Assembly (NCBI RefSeq): GCF_002101815.1
Contig: NZ_LQPM01000007.1
Location: 62,001-126,000 of the forward strand
DNA length: 64,000 nt
Source of the DNA: Mycobacterium paraense
Lineage (GTDB): Bacteria; Actinomycetota; Actinomycetes; Mycobacteriales; Mycobacteriaceae
Direction of reading: 5' to 3'
Below are positions 1-8,167 of the stretch, piece by piece. The notes beneath the pieces were generated by a model, which ran no database searches, was not told where the DNA came from, and saw only the letters and a list, made by a program, of their open reading frames with translations. A program made the translations under genes and the position numbers. The first letter of the stretch is position 1, and every line of letters begins with the position of its first letter.

Positions 1-344
1 GGCGCGCGGTGCAGACGCGGGTGTGGCGGGGCCGGCCCGATCCGGTCCGCGACGCGCGCGCCACCTACCACGCCGGCGCGATCGCGCACGTCGTCACCAT
101 GCTGCGCGCCCAGGAGGAGGGCTGGCGGACGTGGTTCGCCGAGGAAGGCGTCGAGCCGATGGAGGTCCCGTATCCCGTGTTGTGGCGCAACCTGACTCAG
201 GTGGTGGCCACCATCCTCGAGGCGTTGGGGCTCGACCCGCGCCTGGCGCCCGAGCCGGCGCTGGAGCGCCAGGCCGACCAGCGCTCCGACGAATGGGTGG
301 AACGCTACCGCGCCGACGCCGAGCGGGACGGGCTGCCGACCTAA
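1..344 (+). CDS. Stf0-family sulfotransferase, C-terminal part (5' end outside window)
   Basis: The window opens inside this frame; about 113 C-terminal residues are visible and the start lies upstream. The fragment has the layout of the end of Stf0-type PAPS-dependent sulfotransferases, whose prototype sulfates trehalose: an Arg-rich QTRVWRG segment, an [12 protein letters not shown] helix, then [14 protein letters not shown] followed by a short helix ending in LGLDP. No PAPS-binding residue can be checked because the N-terminal part is missing. The next genes are a putative sulfate exporter and a GAP/Sap-type protein, so a sulfur or sulfolipid theme is possible; that link is inference. The visible ORF could begin at the internal GTG at 9, but the frame stays open to the window edge. 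Confidence 0.65.
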   Translation, partial: RAVQTRVWRGRPDPVRDARATYHAGAIAHVVTMLRAQEEGWRTWFAEEGVEPMEVPYPVLWRNLTQVVATILEALGLDPRLAPEPALERQADQRSDEWVERYRADAERDGLPT

Positions 345-400
345 ATTCAGCGCGAGCCAATCGGTTGGCCCCCAACGCCGGCCACGCCACCATTGCCGTC

Positions 401-496
401 GTGAACCGGTTATCCGAGGATTGGTGGGCGACGCTGCTCGCGGGCGTGATCGTGGCGTTGGCGGTGGCCGGCGCGCTTCCCAGGATCCCCTGGTGA
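401..496 (+). CDS. 31-residue single-helix peptide, probably the detached N-terminus of the YeiH-type exporter
   Basis: A GTG-started ORF encodes a short polar start with SEDWW, one hydrophobic helix ([17 protein letters not shown]) and PRIPW before a TGA. YeiH/UPF0324 proteins usually begin with a Ser/Asn-Glu-Asp-Trp-Trp sequence followed by a first membrane helix. This peptide therefore looks like that missing first helix, in a different frame from the following gene and separated from it by four bases. It could be a genuine two-piece transporter, a frameshifted gene, or a sequencing error. No strong ribosome site is seen upstream. Confidence 0.5.
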   Translation: MNRLSEDWWATLLAGVIVALAVAGALPRIPW

Positions 497-500
497 CGGC

Positions 501-1628
501 GTGAGCACGCTCAGCGTCGACGCGCGGGAGGCCGAGGAAGAGCCGGCGGAAGCCGCCTTCACCAGTGGGCGCCCGCTGGACTACGTGCCGGGCATCCTGC
601 TGCTGATCGGCGTGGGCGTGCTGGGCAAGTACGCCCAGATCTGGTGGAACGCGACGGCCAAACACCACCACTGGACCGTTCCCGACATCGAATACGTGTT
701 GTGGGCCATCGTGATTGGCCTGCTCATCACCAACACCGTTGGCCTGCATCGGATATTTCGGCCCGGCGTGTTGACCTACCAGTTCTGGCTCAAGGTCGGG
801 ATCGTGGCGCTGGGTTCGCGATTCGTGCTGGGCGACATCGCCAAGCTCGGCGCCACCAGTCTGGTCCAGATCCTGGTGGACATGGCGGTCGCCGGGACCA
901 TCATTCTGGTGGTGGCGCGCGCCTTCGGCCTGTCGGGCAAGCTGGGCTCGCTGCTGGCTATCGGCACCTCGATCTGCGGGGTGTCGGCCATCGTCGCCGC
1001 CAAGGGCGCGATCCGGGCCCGCAACGCCGACGTCAGCTACGCGATCGCGGCGATCCTGGCGTTGGGCGCGGTCGGGCTGTTCGCGCTGCCGCCGCTGGGC
1101 CACCTGTTCGGCCTCACCAACTACGAATTCGGGCTGTGGGCGGGCCTGGCGGTGGACAACACCGCCGAAACCACCGCGACCGGATACCTGTTCTCCGATC
1201 ACGCCGGCAAGATCGCGGTGCTGGTCAAGTCCACCCGCAACGCGCTGATTGGCTTCGTCGTCCTGGGATTCGCGTTGTACTGGGCCGCGCGCGGGCAGGC
1301 CGACGCGATCGCGCCCGGCGCCAGGGCCAAGGCCGCGTTCGTCTGGGCGAAGTTCCCGAAATTCGTGCTCGGCTTCCTCGCGGTCTCGGCGATCGCGACG
1401 GCGCACTGGCTGAGCAAGGGGCAGACCGCGAACCTGGCCAACGTGTCGAAATGGGCGTTCCTGCTGACCTTCGCCGGCGTCGGCCTCACCACCGACATCC
1501 GGCAAATCGCCCGCACCGGGTGGCGCCCGCTCGTCGTCGCGGTCATCGGGCTGACGGTGGTCGCGTCGGTCTCCCTCGGGCTGGTGCTGCTGACCTCCCG
1601 CGTGTTCCATTGGGGCGTAACCACGTAG
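501..1628 (+). CDS. YeiH/UPF0324-family putative sulfate exporter
   Basis: A 375-residue polytopic membrane protein of the family annotated as YeiH or putative sulfate exporter (PF03601). About ten hydrophobic segments are visible. A family-type conserved stretch, [17 protein letters not shown], lies around residues 153-170, and a second conserved patch ([14 protein letters not shown]) around 214-228. The N-terminus is a soluble acidic tail, [11 protein letters not shown], rather than the usual membrane helix; that helix appears in the peptide just upstream. GTG at 501 is used because it follows the peptide's stop by four bases and no in-frame alternative gives a better start. Substrate assignment in this family is weak, so 'sulfate' is a family label only. 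Confidence 0.8.
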   Translation: MSTLSVDAREAEEEPAEAAFTSGRPLDYVPGILLLIGVGVLGKYAQIWWNATAKHHHWTVPDIEYVLWAIVIGLLITNTVGLHRIFRPGVLTYQFWLKVGIVALGSRFVLGDIAKLGATSLVQILVDMAVAGTIILVVARAFGLSGKLGSLLAIGTSICGVSAIVAAKGAIRARNADVSYAIAAILALGAVGLFALPPLGHLFGLTNYEFGLWAGLAVDNTAETTATGYLFSDHAGKIAVLVKSTRNALIGFVVLGFALYWAARGQADAIAPGARAKAAFVWAKFPKFVLGFLAVSAIATAHWLSKGQTANLANVSKWAFLLTFAGVGLTTDIRQIARTGWRPLVVAVIGLTVVASVSLGLVLLTSRVFHWGVTT

Positions 1629-1658
1629 CGAACGCCGGACGGTAACCTGGCGGCCGTC

Positions 1659-2309
1659 ATGTTGATCACGATCCTGGTGATGGCCATCGCGGTGAGCCTC
1701 GAGCCGTTCCGGGTCGGCATGACGGTGCTGATGCTCAACCGGCCCCGACCGCTGCTGCAACTGCTCGCCTTCCTGTGCGGCGGGTTCGCGATGGGCCTGA
1801 CCGTGGGCCTGGTCGTCTTGTTCGTGCTGCGTCGCAGGCTGCTGGGGTCGACGTACTTCACCTTGCCCAGGGTGCAAATCGCCATCGGCCTGCTGGCGCT
1901 CGCGATCGCCGCCGTGGCGATGGTGAAGCCCGACACGCGCCGCGCCGCCGTGCCGCAACGGTTGGCGACACACGCCCAGCGACTGGTGAACGGGCGCTCG
2001 CTGTGGGTGGCGGGAGTGGCCGGGCTGGGGATCGCGCTGCCCTCGGTGGACTACCTGGCCGCGCTGGCCGTCATCCTGGCCTCGGGCGCCGCGGCCGCGA
2101 AGCAAGTCGGGGCGTTGGTGATCTTCAACGTCGTGGCCTTCGCGCTGGTGGAGCTCCCGCTGATCGCGTATCTGCTGGCGCCCGGGCGCACGCGCGCGTC
2201 GATGGGCGCGCTGCACGACTGGATCCGGTCCCGACGCCGCATCGAGGTCGCCACGCTGCTGGCGGCGGTCGGGTGCGTTTTGCTGGTTGCCGGCTTAGCC
2301 GGTGCCTGA
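1659..2309 (+). CDS. GAP/Sap-like integral membrane protein (SfLAP family)
   Basis: A 216-residue protein with about six membrane helices. The N-terminal helix carries the family-like AVSLEPFRVGMTVLMLNRPRP segment, and a GIALPSVDYLAALAVI helix lies in the middle. This matches the mycobacterial GAP family, whose members Gap and Sap help deliver glycopeptidolipid or sulfolipid-1 to the cell surface. The exact lipid cannot be read from sequence. The ATG at 1659 opens straight into the first helix. The gene follows the exporter by 30 bases and its 3' end overlaps the convergent hydrolase gene by 15 bases. No MmpL or glycolipid synthase is adjacent in the window. Confidence 0.75.
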   Translation: MLITILVMAIAVSLEPFRVGMTVLMLNRPRPLLQLLAFLCGGFAMGLTVGLVVLFVLRRRLLGSTYFTLPRVQIAIGLLALAIAAVAMVKPDTRRAAVPQRLATHAQRLVNGRSLWVAGVAGLGIALPSVDYLAALAVILASGAAAAKQVGALVIFNVVAFALVELPLIAYLLAPGRTRASMGALHDWIRSRRRIEVATLLAAVGCVLLVAGLAGA

Positions 2310-3554
2310 GGACCGCGCGACGGCCTGCCGTGCCGCGTACGTCTCGGCGAGGAACTGCTCGACGGCCACCGCGGCGTGCGCCGCGCGCGCCGACCCGAAG
2401 ATGTCGAAAGCGTGCTGCGCGCAAGGCAACTCGGCGTAGGCGACGGGCTGGCGGCTGACCTCGCGCAGCCGCGTCGTAAAGCGGCGGGCCTGCTCGACCG
2501 GGATCAGCGAATCGTTGGTGCCGTGCAGCACGAAAAACGGTGGCGCGTCCGCACGGACGTGGGTGATCGGCGAGGCCACCCGGAAGGCCTCGTCGACGTC
2601 GGTCAGGCGCAGCTTGAACACCCGCTTGGCGATCACCGGCGCCATCAACGGGTGCATCGCGTCGCGCGAACCGAAGTCGTACACCCCGTAGAACGGCACG
2701 GCCGCCTGCACGCGGGTGTCGGCGTCCTCGAAGCCCGGCTGAAACCGCGCGTCGTTGGGGGTCAGCGCGGCCAGCGACGACAGGTGCCCGCCCGCCGAAC
2801 CCCCGGTGATCGCGATCCAGTCCGGGTCGCCGCCGTATTCGGCGATGTGTTGCTTCGTCCACGCGATCGCGCGCTTGACGTCGACGATGTGGTCGGGCCA
2901 CGTGGAGCGCGGGCTCAGCCGGTAGTTGATCGCGACGCAGATCCAGCCCAGCTCGGCCAGGTGGCTCATCAGCGGATGCGCCTGTCCGCGTTTGTTTCCC
3001 ACCATCCAGCCCCCGCCGGGCACCTGCAGCAGCACCGGGGCACGCCCGCCGCGATCCAAGTCGGGCCGGCGCCAGATGTCCAGGTGGTTGCGCGAGCCGC
3101 AGTCGCCGTAGCTGATGTCGGCGTCGTGCGCGTAGTCGCGGTAGATCCGCAGCATCCGCGCCGCGCCGGGCTTCTTCGCCGTCGCACCCCCGGCCGCGGG
3201 CCGCTTCCACAGATCGCCCGACTCGGTGCGACGGCCGGGACCCAGCCCCGCGTCCAGCGCGGCCGTCAGCGGCTCGTTCGCCCGCCGCCCGACGCGGCGC
3301 AGGCCCAGCAATCCCAGCCACGACACCGCCGAGAGCAGCCAGCTCAACCGGCGCGGCCGCGTCGGCAGCCCGCGCGACACCGCCGCCACGGCCGCCAGCT
3401 GGACGGCGAGGGTTTGCATCGGAAGCTCGGACGCGAACACCCCGTGAGCGAACGCGATGCCCGAGCCGAAGCGGTCCCTGGTCAGCGGCCGGTAGCCGTT
3501 GGCGGTGTACGCCAGACCCAGCGCCGACACCAACACGGCGGCTCCCCGTCTCAC
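2295..3554 (-). CDS. Alpha/beta hydrolase, esterase/lipase of the LipM/LipO type
   Basis: A 419-residue hydrolase. Residues 1-130 are a hydrophobic, Arg-rich N-terminal part with probable membrane-associated helices; the hydrolase core follows. The oxyanion region is VPGGGW near 178-183. The nucleophile elbow is GGSAGG with Ser253, the acid is Asp348 in HGTNDSLIP and the base is His381 in CAQHAF. Length and N-terminal layout fit the mycobacterial LipM/LipO/LipN group; which one is not certain. The GTG at 3554 overlaps the stop of the upstream permease gene in a GTGA, so the pair is translationally coupled. A longer frame upstream is an artefact of an open frame inside the permease gene. Confidence 0.85.
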   Translation of the reverse strand: MRRGAAVLVSALGLAYTANGYRPLTRDRFGSGIAFAHGVFASELPMQTLAVQLAAVAAVSRGLPTRPRRLSWLLSAVSWLGLLGLRRVGRRANEPLTAALDAGLGPGRRTESGDLWKRPAAGGATAKKPGAARMLRIYRDYAHDADISYGDCGSRNHLDIWRRPDLDRGGRAPVLLQVPGGGWMVGNKRGQAHPLMSHLAELGWICVAINYRLSPRSTWPDHIVDVKRAIAWTKQHIAEYGGDPDWIAITGGSAGGHLSSLAALTPNDARFQPGFEDADTRVQAAVPFYGVYDFGSRDAMHPLMAPVIAKRVFKLRLTDVDEAFRVASPITHVRADAPPFFVLHGTNDSLIPVEQARRFTTRLREVSRQPVAYAELPCAQHAFDIFGSARAAHAAVAVEQFLAETYAARQAVARSSGTG

Positions 3555-5926
3555 GCCTGTTCGCTTCCGGTTTCGTCGGATCCCTTCGACTCCTCCGCCT
3601 TGGCGGGATCGTCGATCACGTGATACACCGGGTCGACCATCGACACGGCCTTGTTGCCGCTTTGCCGCGCCTTGCCGGTGATCCGCAACAGCTGACCGGG
3701 CTGGATGTCGGCGCCCCCGCGCCCCGGGCGGAACGTGACGTTGAGTTCGCCGCTGTCGTCGCCGACGACGATCCAGCGGAGCGTGCGGCGCCGCTTGGTG
3801 ATGTCCTCGACCTGGGTGACGCGCCCCTCGATGGTGGCGCGCTGCCCCGGGATCAGCCCGGCCACCGTGATCACCGACGGCCGTTCGGGATGTTCGTAGG
3901 CCTCGACATCGCGCTCCTCGTCCTGAAGGACCAGCGCCTCGACCCGGTCGAGTGCGCGCGCGATCCGATGCTCGAAATCGTCGGGGAACGCATCCTTGAT
4001 CCGCGACTCCACGTCGTACGGGACGATCGTCGCCGCCGCGTCCGGGATCAGGCTGACCGCCCGCGCGATCTTGTCGGCCGTGCGGTCGTGCAGCAGCCTG
4101 CCCAGCAGCGGCGAATAGGTGCGGCGCGGCAGCAGCACCGTGACGTTGGTGTCCCGATGTTCCTGCAGCGCCTTGGCGACCAGCACTTGCGCCGACCGGT
4201 TGATCCGCCGGTCCGGGCAGTCCACCACCCGCAGCCGCGTGTCGAGTTCGAAGTGATCCCAACGCTTCCGCAGCTGCGCGGCGTGGGCCGCGTCGACCAT
4301 GAAGTGCACCGCGATCAGCTCGTCGGACCGCAAGCCCCGGCCGTAGCGCAACGCCTCGATGGTGGCGAGGTCCACCGAGTTCACGAACACGAACACCCGA
4401 TGCCTGGCGTACTTGACCAACTCGGGCCGGTCGGTGCGGAACATCTCGAGAATGGCTGCCTCCGCGCGGTATTCGCGATTGAGCCGGATCAGCAGGAAGA
4501 CCAGGATCGGGAAGACGACGACGACCAGCCACGCGCCCTCGGTGAACTTCGCCACCGCGAAGATGCCCACCACGATCGTCGACAGGATCCCCGCGGACAG
4601 GTTGATCGCCAGCCGTCGCCGCCATCCCGGTTCCCGGTGGGTCAGATGGTGCTTGGTCATCCCGTAACCCGCCATCGAGAACCCGGTGAACACGCCGATC
4701 GCATAGAACGGCACCAGCGCATTGACCGAACCGCCCGTCGTCAGCAGCAGCGCCACCGACAGCGCCGCGAGCGTCATGATCCCGTTCGAAAACACCAGGC
4801 GGTGACCGCGTTTCGTCAGCTGCCGCGGCAGGAAGCGGTCCTCGGCCACGAAGCTGGCCAGCGCCGGGAAGCCGTTGAAACTGGTGTTCGCGCCGGTGAA
4901 CAAGATCGCGGCGGTCGCCGTCTGGACGAGGATGTACAGGACGTTGCCCGCCACCCCGTTGCCGAAGACCGCGCGCGCGATCTGGGACAGCACCGACGGA
5001 TACTCGGTGAGGTAGGGGGTGGCGTGCGTGACGTAGGCGAGGAACGCAACGCCGGCCAGCAGGAGGCCCAGGATGGTCGCCATCGCCGTCAGCACCCGGC
5101 GCGCGTTGACCCCCTGCGGCTTTCGAAACACGTCGACGGTGTTGGAGATCGCCTCGACCCCGGTCAGCGACGAGCCTCCGTTGGCGAACGCGCGCAAGAC
5201 GGTCAGGATCGTCGCGCCCATCACCAGCGCATCACCCTGATGGACCGGCACCGTCCCCGGCATGTGCTCCGGGTGGTACACCGGCAGATCCCCCACGACC
5301 ACGCGCACCACGCCGACCACGATCGTGAGCCCGACCATCGCGATGAACAGGTAGGTCGCGGACGCGAATTGCCAGCCGGCCTCCCTCAGGCCGCGCAGGT
5401 TCAGGTAGCAGATGACCAGCACCACGCCGATGGTGATCTGCAGGCTGTGCGGGCCCAGCGCCGGAACGGCCGATACCACCGCGACCGTGCCCGCCGCCGA
5501 CTGCACCGCCACCGTGACCACGTAGTCGATCAACAGCGCCGCGGCGGCCACCTGCGCCACCCGCGGCCCGAAATTCTCGCGCGCGACGATGTACGAACCG
5601 CCGGCCCGGGTGTAGGCCATGACGACCTGGCGGTACGACGCGGCCACCAGGACCAGGATCAGCAGGATGACGCCGGTGACGGGCAGCAACAGCACAAACG
5701 CCGCCAAACCCGCGTGCGGCAACAGCTCGATCAGGATCTGCTCGGGGCCATACGCCGTCGACGAGATGGCGTCCGGCGAAAGCGCCCCGAGCGCAACCGG
5801 ATTCGACAGCTTCTCGCTCGACAGTTCCTCGGTGATCAGCGGCTTGCCCAGGAAAATCCGCTTGGCGATGTCCCCGATCGAGGTCGGGATGTGCAGCTTG
5901 CCCGCCGAACCCGCTGAAGTGGTCAC
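3551..5926 (-). CDS. APC-superfamily amino-acid permease with C-terminal OB-fold domain
   Basis: A 791-residue protein. Residues about 30-480 form an APC-type permease of roughly twelve helices, beginning with ITEELSSEKLSNPVALGALS and a 'SPDAISSTAYGPEQIL' segment typical of the family. Residues about 480-670 are a cytosolic region in which cysteine is absent and Leu/Arg-rich alpha/beta pieces dominate. The last about 110 residues form an OB-fold of the RecG/aspartyl-tRNA-synthetase anticodon type: GQRATIEGRVTQVED, then WIVVGDDSGELNVTF and LLRITGKA. The start GTG at 5926 precedes TTSAGSAGKLHIP; the frame is open further upstream into the aminotransferase gene. A nucleic-acid-type OB domain on a transporter is unusual; its ligand is unknown. 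The hydrolase gene downstream overlaps by four bases. Confidence 0.85.
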   Translation of the reverse strand: MTTSAGSAGKLHIPTSIGDIAKRIFLGKPLITEELSSEKLSNPVALGALSPDAISSTAYGPEQILIELLPHAGLAAFVLLLPVTGVILLILVLVAASYRQVVMAYTRAGGSYIVARENFGPRVAQVAAAALLIDYVVTVAVQSAAGTVAVVSAVPALGPHSLQITIGVVLVICYLNLRGLREAGWQFASATYLFIAMVGLTIVVGVVRVVVGDLPVYHPEHMPGTVPVHQGDALVMGATILTVLRAFANGGSSLTGVEAISNTVDVFRKPQGVNARRVLTAMATILGLLLAGVAFLAYVTHATPYLTEYPSVLSQIARAVFGNGVAGNVLYILVQTATAAILFTGANTSFNGFPALASFVAEDRFLPRQLTKRGHRLVFSNGIMTLAALSVALLLTTGGSVNALVPFYAIGVFTGFSMAGYGMTKHHLTHREPGWRRRLAINLSAGILSTIVVGIFAVAKFTEGAWLVVVVFPILVFLLIRLNREYRAEAAILEMFRTDRPELVKYARHRVFVFVNSVDLATIEALRYGRGLRSDELIAVHFMVDAAHAAQLRKRWDHFELDTRLRVVDCPDRRINRSAQVLVAKALQEHRDTNVTVLLPRRTYSPLLGRLLHDRTADKIARAVSLIPDAAATIVPYDVESRIKDAFPDDFEHRIARALDRVEALVLQDEERDVEAYEHPERPSVITVAGLIPGQRATIEGRVTQVEDITKRRRTLRWIVVGDDSGELNVTFRPGRGGADIQPGQLLRITGKARQSGNKAVSMVDPVYHVIDDPAKAEESKGSDETGSEQA

Positions 5927-5958
5927 GCTCCAGCATTCTGCCTGAGCAAGCCCCGCCC

Positions 5959-7071
5959 CTAGGAGAGGCGCCGTACCGCCGCGGCGATGCGTTCGTCGGT
6001 GGCGGTCAGCGCGACCCGCACATGCCGGGCGCCGCCCGGGCCGTAAAAGTCGCCGGGCGCCACCAGGACGCCGCGACCGGCCAGCCACGCGACGCTGTCC
6101 TGGCAGGGCTCGTCGCGGGTGGCCCACAGGTACAGGCCCGCCTCGGAATCGTCGACGGCGAACCCGGCCGCGCGCAGGGCCGGCAACAGGGCCGCCCGGC
6201 GCCGTTCGTAGCGCTCGCGCTGCACCCGCTCGTGGGCGTCGTCGTCGAGGGCGGCCACCATGGCGGCCTGCACCGGCGTCGGCACCATCATCCCGGCGTG
6301 TTTGCGGACGGCCAGCAGCTCGGCGACCAGCGCCGCATCCCCGGCGACGAAGCCGGCCCGATAGCCGGCCAGCGACGAGGTCTTCGACAGCGAATGGATC
6401 GCCAGCAACCCCGTGTGGTCCCCGTCGCACACCGAGGGATGCAGCACCGAGAGCGGTTGGGCCTCCCAGCCCAGGCCCAGGTAGCACTCGTCGGAGGCGA
6501 CGATTACGCCGCGGTCCCTGGCCCACCCGACCACCTTGCGCAGGTGCTCGACGCCCAGCACGCGTCCGGTCGGATTGCTCGGGGAATTCAGGTAGAACAG
6601 CGCCGGAGAGCGCGGGCCCACCTGGGTCAGCGAATCCGCGCGCAGCACCTGCGTCCCGGCCAGGCGGGCCCCGACGTCATACGTCGGGTAGGCCAGCTCC
6701 GGCACCACGACCACGTCGGCGGGGCCGAGGCCCAGCAGGGTCGGCAGCCATGCGATGAGTTCCTTGCTGCCGATCACCGGCAGCACGGCCGACTCGGCCA
6801 GCCCGGTGATGCCGTAGCGGCGGGCCAGCGCCGCCGCCGCCGATTCGCGCAGGCGCTCGGTGCCGGCGGTGGCCGGATAGCCTGGCGCCGAACCGGCGGC
6901 GGCCAGCGCGTCGGAGATCAGGGGGGCAACCGGGTCGACCGGGGTGCCGACGGACAGGTCGACGATGCCGTCCGGATGCGCCGCGGCCAGCGCCTTCGCG
7001 CCGGCCAGGGTGTCCCAGGGGAACTCGGGCAGGGATGCCGAAACTTTCCCTTGACGGGGCCGCGCCCCCAC
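5959..7071 (-). CDS. PLP-dependent aminotransferase (Rv1178 / DapC-like)
   Basis: A fold-type I aminotransferase of about 370 residues, annotated in mycobacteria as succinyldiaminopimelate aminotransferase-like. Landmarks: VDLSVGTPVDP near the N-terminus, APGYPATAGTERLR, the Asn-Pro motif YLNSPSNPTGR, ASDECYLGL with the PLP-contacting Asp and Tyr, and the PLP-lysine in HSLSKTSSLAGYRAG. The core homology begins at SASLPEFPW, but the codon before it is GTT, not a start, although an AAGGGAAA lies just before it. In-frame GTG codons at 7071 and 7089 are the usable starts; 7071 is chosen as the nearer. The gene follows fdxC by 26 bases and is likely cotranscribed with it. Confidence 0.85.
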   Translation of the reverse strand: MGARPRQGKVSASLPEFPWDTLAGAKALAAAHPDGIVDLSVGTPVDPVAPLISDALAAAGSAPGYPATAGTERLRESAAAALARRYGITGLAESAVLPVIGSKELIAWLPTLLGLGPADVVVVPELAYPTYDVGARLAGTQVLRADSLTQVGPRSPALFYLNSPSNPTGRVLGVEHLRKVVGWARDRGVIVASDECYLGLGWEAQPLSVLHPSVCDGDHTGLLAIHSLSKTSSLAGYRAGFVAGDAALVAELLAVRKHAGMMVPTPVQAAMVAALDDDAHERVQRERYERRRAALLPALRAAGFAVDDSEAGLYLWATRDEPCQDSVAWLAGRGVLVAPGDFYGPGGARHVRVALTATDERIAAAVRRLS

Positions 7072-7097
7072 CTCGGCCTGCTGGGGCACCGGCCCGC

Positions 7098-7424
7098 TCA
7101 GTCGCCTTCGCCCTGGGGCGGCAGATCCTTGACCACTTGCGGGTCGTTCTCGGTCAAGCCGACCTTCGCCGCGCCGCCCGGTGACCCCAGCTCGACGAAG
7201 AAGTCGGCGTTGATCTGGGTGTACTGGCTCCACTGCTCCGGCACGTCGTCTTCGTAGTAGATCGCTTCGACGGGACAGACCGGCTCGCAGGCACCGCAGT
7301 CGACGCACTCGTCGGGGTGGATGTACAGCATCCGGGCGCCTTCGTAAATGCAGTCGACCGGGCATTCCTCGATGCATGCCTTGTCTTTGATGTCGACGCA
7401 GGGTTCGGCGATCGTGTACGTCAC
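7098..7424 (-). CDS. fdxC: 7Fe ferredoxin FdxC
   Basis: A 108-residue bacterial ferredoxin binding one [3Fe-4S] and one [4Fe-4S] cluster. Cysteines appear as CVDIKDKACIEECPVDC in the N-terminal cluster region and CVDCGACEPVCPVEAIYYE in the second, the typical order for actinobacterial FdxC. An acidic C-terminal tail follows. It carries electrons in the cytosol, in other species to P450s and other oxidoreductases; the partner here is not shown. The GTG start at 7424 has GGAGGAG eight bases upstream. Same neighbour (aminotransferase) as Rv1177-Rv1178. Confidence 0.93.
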   Translation of the reverse strand: MTYTIAEPCVDIKDKACIEECPVDCIYEGARMLYIHPDECVDCGACEPVCPVEAIYYEDDVPEQWSQYTQINADFFVELGSPGGAAKVGLTENDPQVVKDLPPQGEGD

Positions 7425-7813
7425 AGACGTCTCCTCCAGCTCTGTCCATGTACTGCGTGTGGGCTGCTGTTCGGCTCGCCGCGGCGCTTCGACCGCTTCG
7501 GCGAAAGCTTTCGGTTACTGATACTAGACGTTGCACATACACGTCAACCACTGGGCATGTAACACGGGAACGCAAAGCGGGCCGTCACGGGCGGCGCCGG
7601 GCCGCCCGGCCCCGCCCGGGCCCGCGTTCACTGACGGCGAACATCCCCCGCAACGCGCTGACCTGCGAATAGTTACGATTAGAGCTTCCTGTGCGATTAC
7701 GGTTGCGAGGAGGAAAGCTCACGGGGCCTGGTAACCTCGACCGCAGACGGCAACCGTTGGGCAGATGTCGTCGCCGTTTTTTACGGTGCATTGAATGGGG
7801 AAGGTGTCCATAA
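7425..7813. other. 389-bp divergent intergenic region between fdxC and TB8.4
   Basis: This gap separates two divergent genes and should hold both promoters. Beyond the fdxC promoter candidate, I see an AT-richer run around 7740-7800 just ahead of TB8.4 with GGGGAAGG about ten bases before its ATG. No ORF with convincing coding character, tRNA or long inverted repeat was recognised. Confidence 0.5.
7521..7547 (-). promoter_or_regulatory. Candidate sigma-A-type promoter for fdxC
   Basis: Read on the minus strand, TTGACG (7547-7542) and TAGTAT (7526-7521) are separated by 15 bases, about 100 bases upstream of the fdxC start. The spacing is slightly short for a housekeeping promoter, so this is a candidate only. 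It lies in a locally AT-richer stretch between two GC-rich blocks. Confidence 0.4.
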
Positions 7814-8149
7814 ATGTTGAGGCTGTCGTTGACCAAATTCGCCGCCGCCGTTGGCGGGGCGGCGTTCGCGTTGACCGCCGGTGCCGGGATCGCATCCGCA
7901 GATCCCCTGGACCCGGTCATCAACACGACGTGCAACTACGGGCAGGTCATGGCCGCGCTGAACGCGACGGACCCAGCGGCCGCCGCGCAGTTGACCGCGT
8001 CGCCGATCGCGGTGAGCTACTTGAACCAGTTCCTCGCGTCGCCGCCGCCGAAGCGCCTGCAGATGGCGCGTCAGATCCAGGCCATGCCGCAGGCCGCGCC
8101 GTACTTCAACGACGTGTTGTCGGTGGCGGGCAGCTGCAACAACTACTGA
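7814..8149 (+). CDS. Secreted low-molecular-weight antigen TB8.4 family
   Basis: A 111-residue secreted protein. Residues 1-29 are a Sec signal peptide with a long Ala/Gly core ending ASA before Asp30. The mature part has two cysteines, Cys40 (NTTCNYGQVM) and Cys108 (VAGSCNNY), suited to a disulfide, and a central FLASPPPKRLQMARQI segment. This is the hemophore-like family that includes M. tuberculosis TB8.4 (Rv1174c) and Rv0203-type haem carriers; haem binding here is untested. Its position next to fbiC agrees with Rv1174c beside Rv1173. The start has a GGGGAAGG purine run upstream. Confidence 0.85.
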   Translation: MLRLSLTKFAAAVGGAAFALTAGAGIASADPLDPVINTTCNYGQVMAALNATDPAAAAQLTASPIAVSYLNQFLASPPPKRLQMARQIQAMPQAAPYFNDVLSVAGSCNNY

Positions 8150-8167
8150 GCGCAGCGCGCTCAGTAG
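8143..8167. terminator. Bidirectional hairpin spanning both convergent stop codons
   Basis: Arms CTACTGAGCGC (8143-8153) and GCGCTCAGTAG (8157-8167) pair perfectly over 11 bp around an AGC loop. The left arm contains the TGA of TB8.4 and the right arm the TGA of the convergent gene. There is no U-tract, as is common for mycobacterial hairpin terminators. Confidence 0.65.

Noticed and set aside
3620..5917. A 765-codon plus-strand frame over the permease gene
   Set aside because: Shadow frame with very high Arg/His content and no domains; the permease on the other strand has clear membrane helices and a conserved core.
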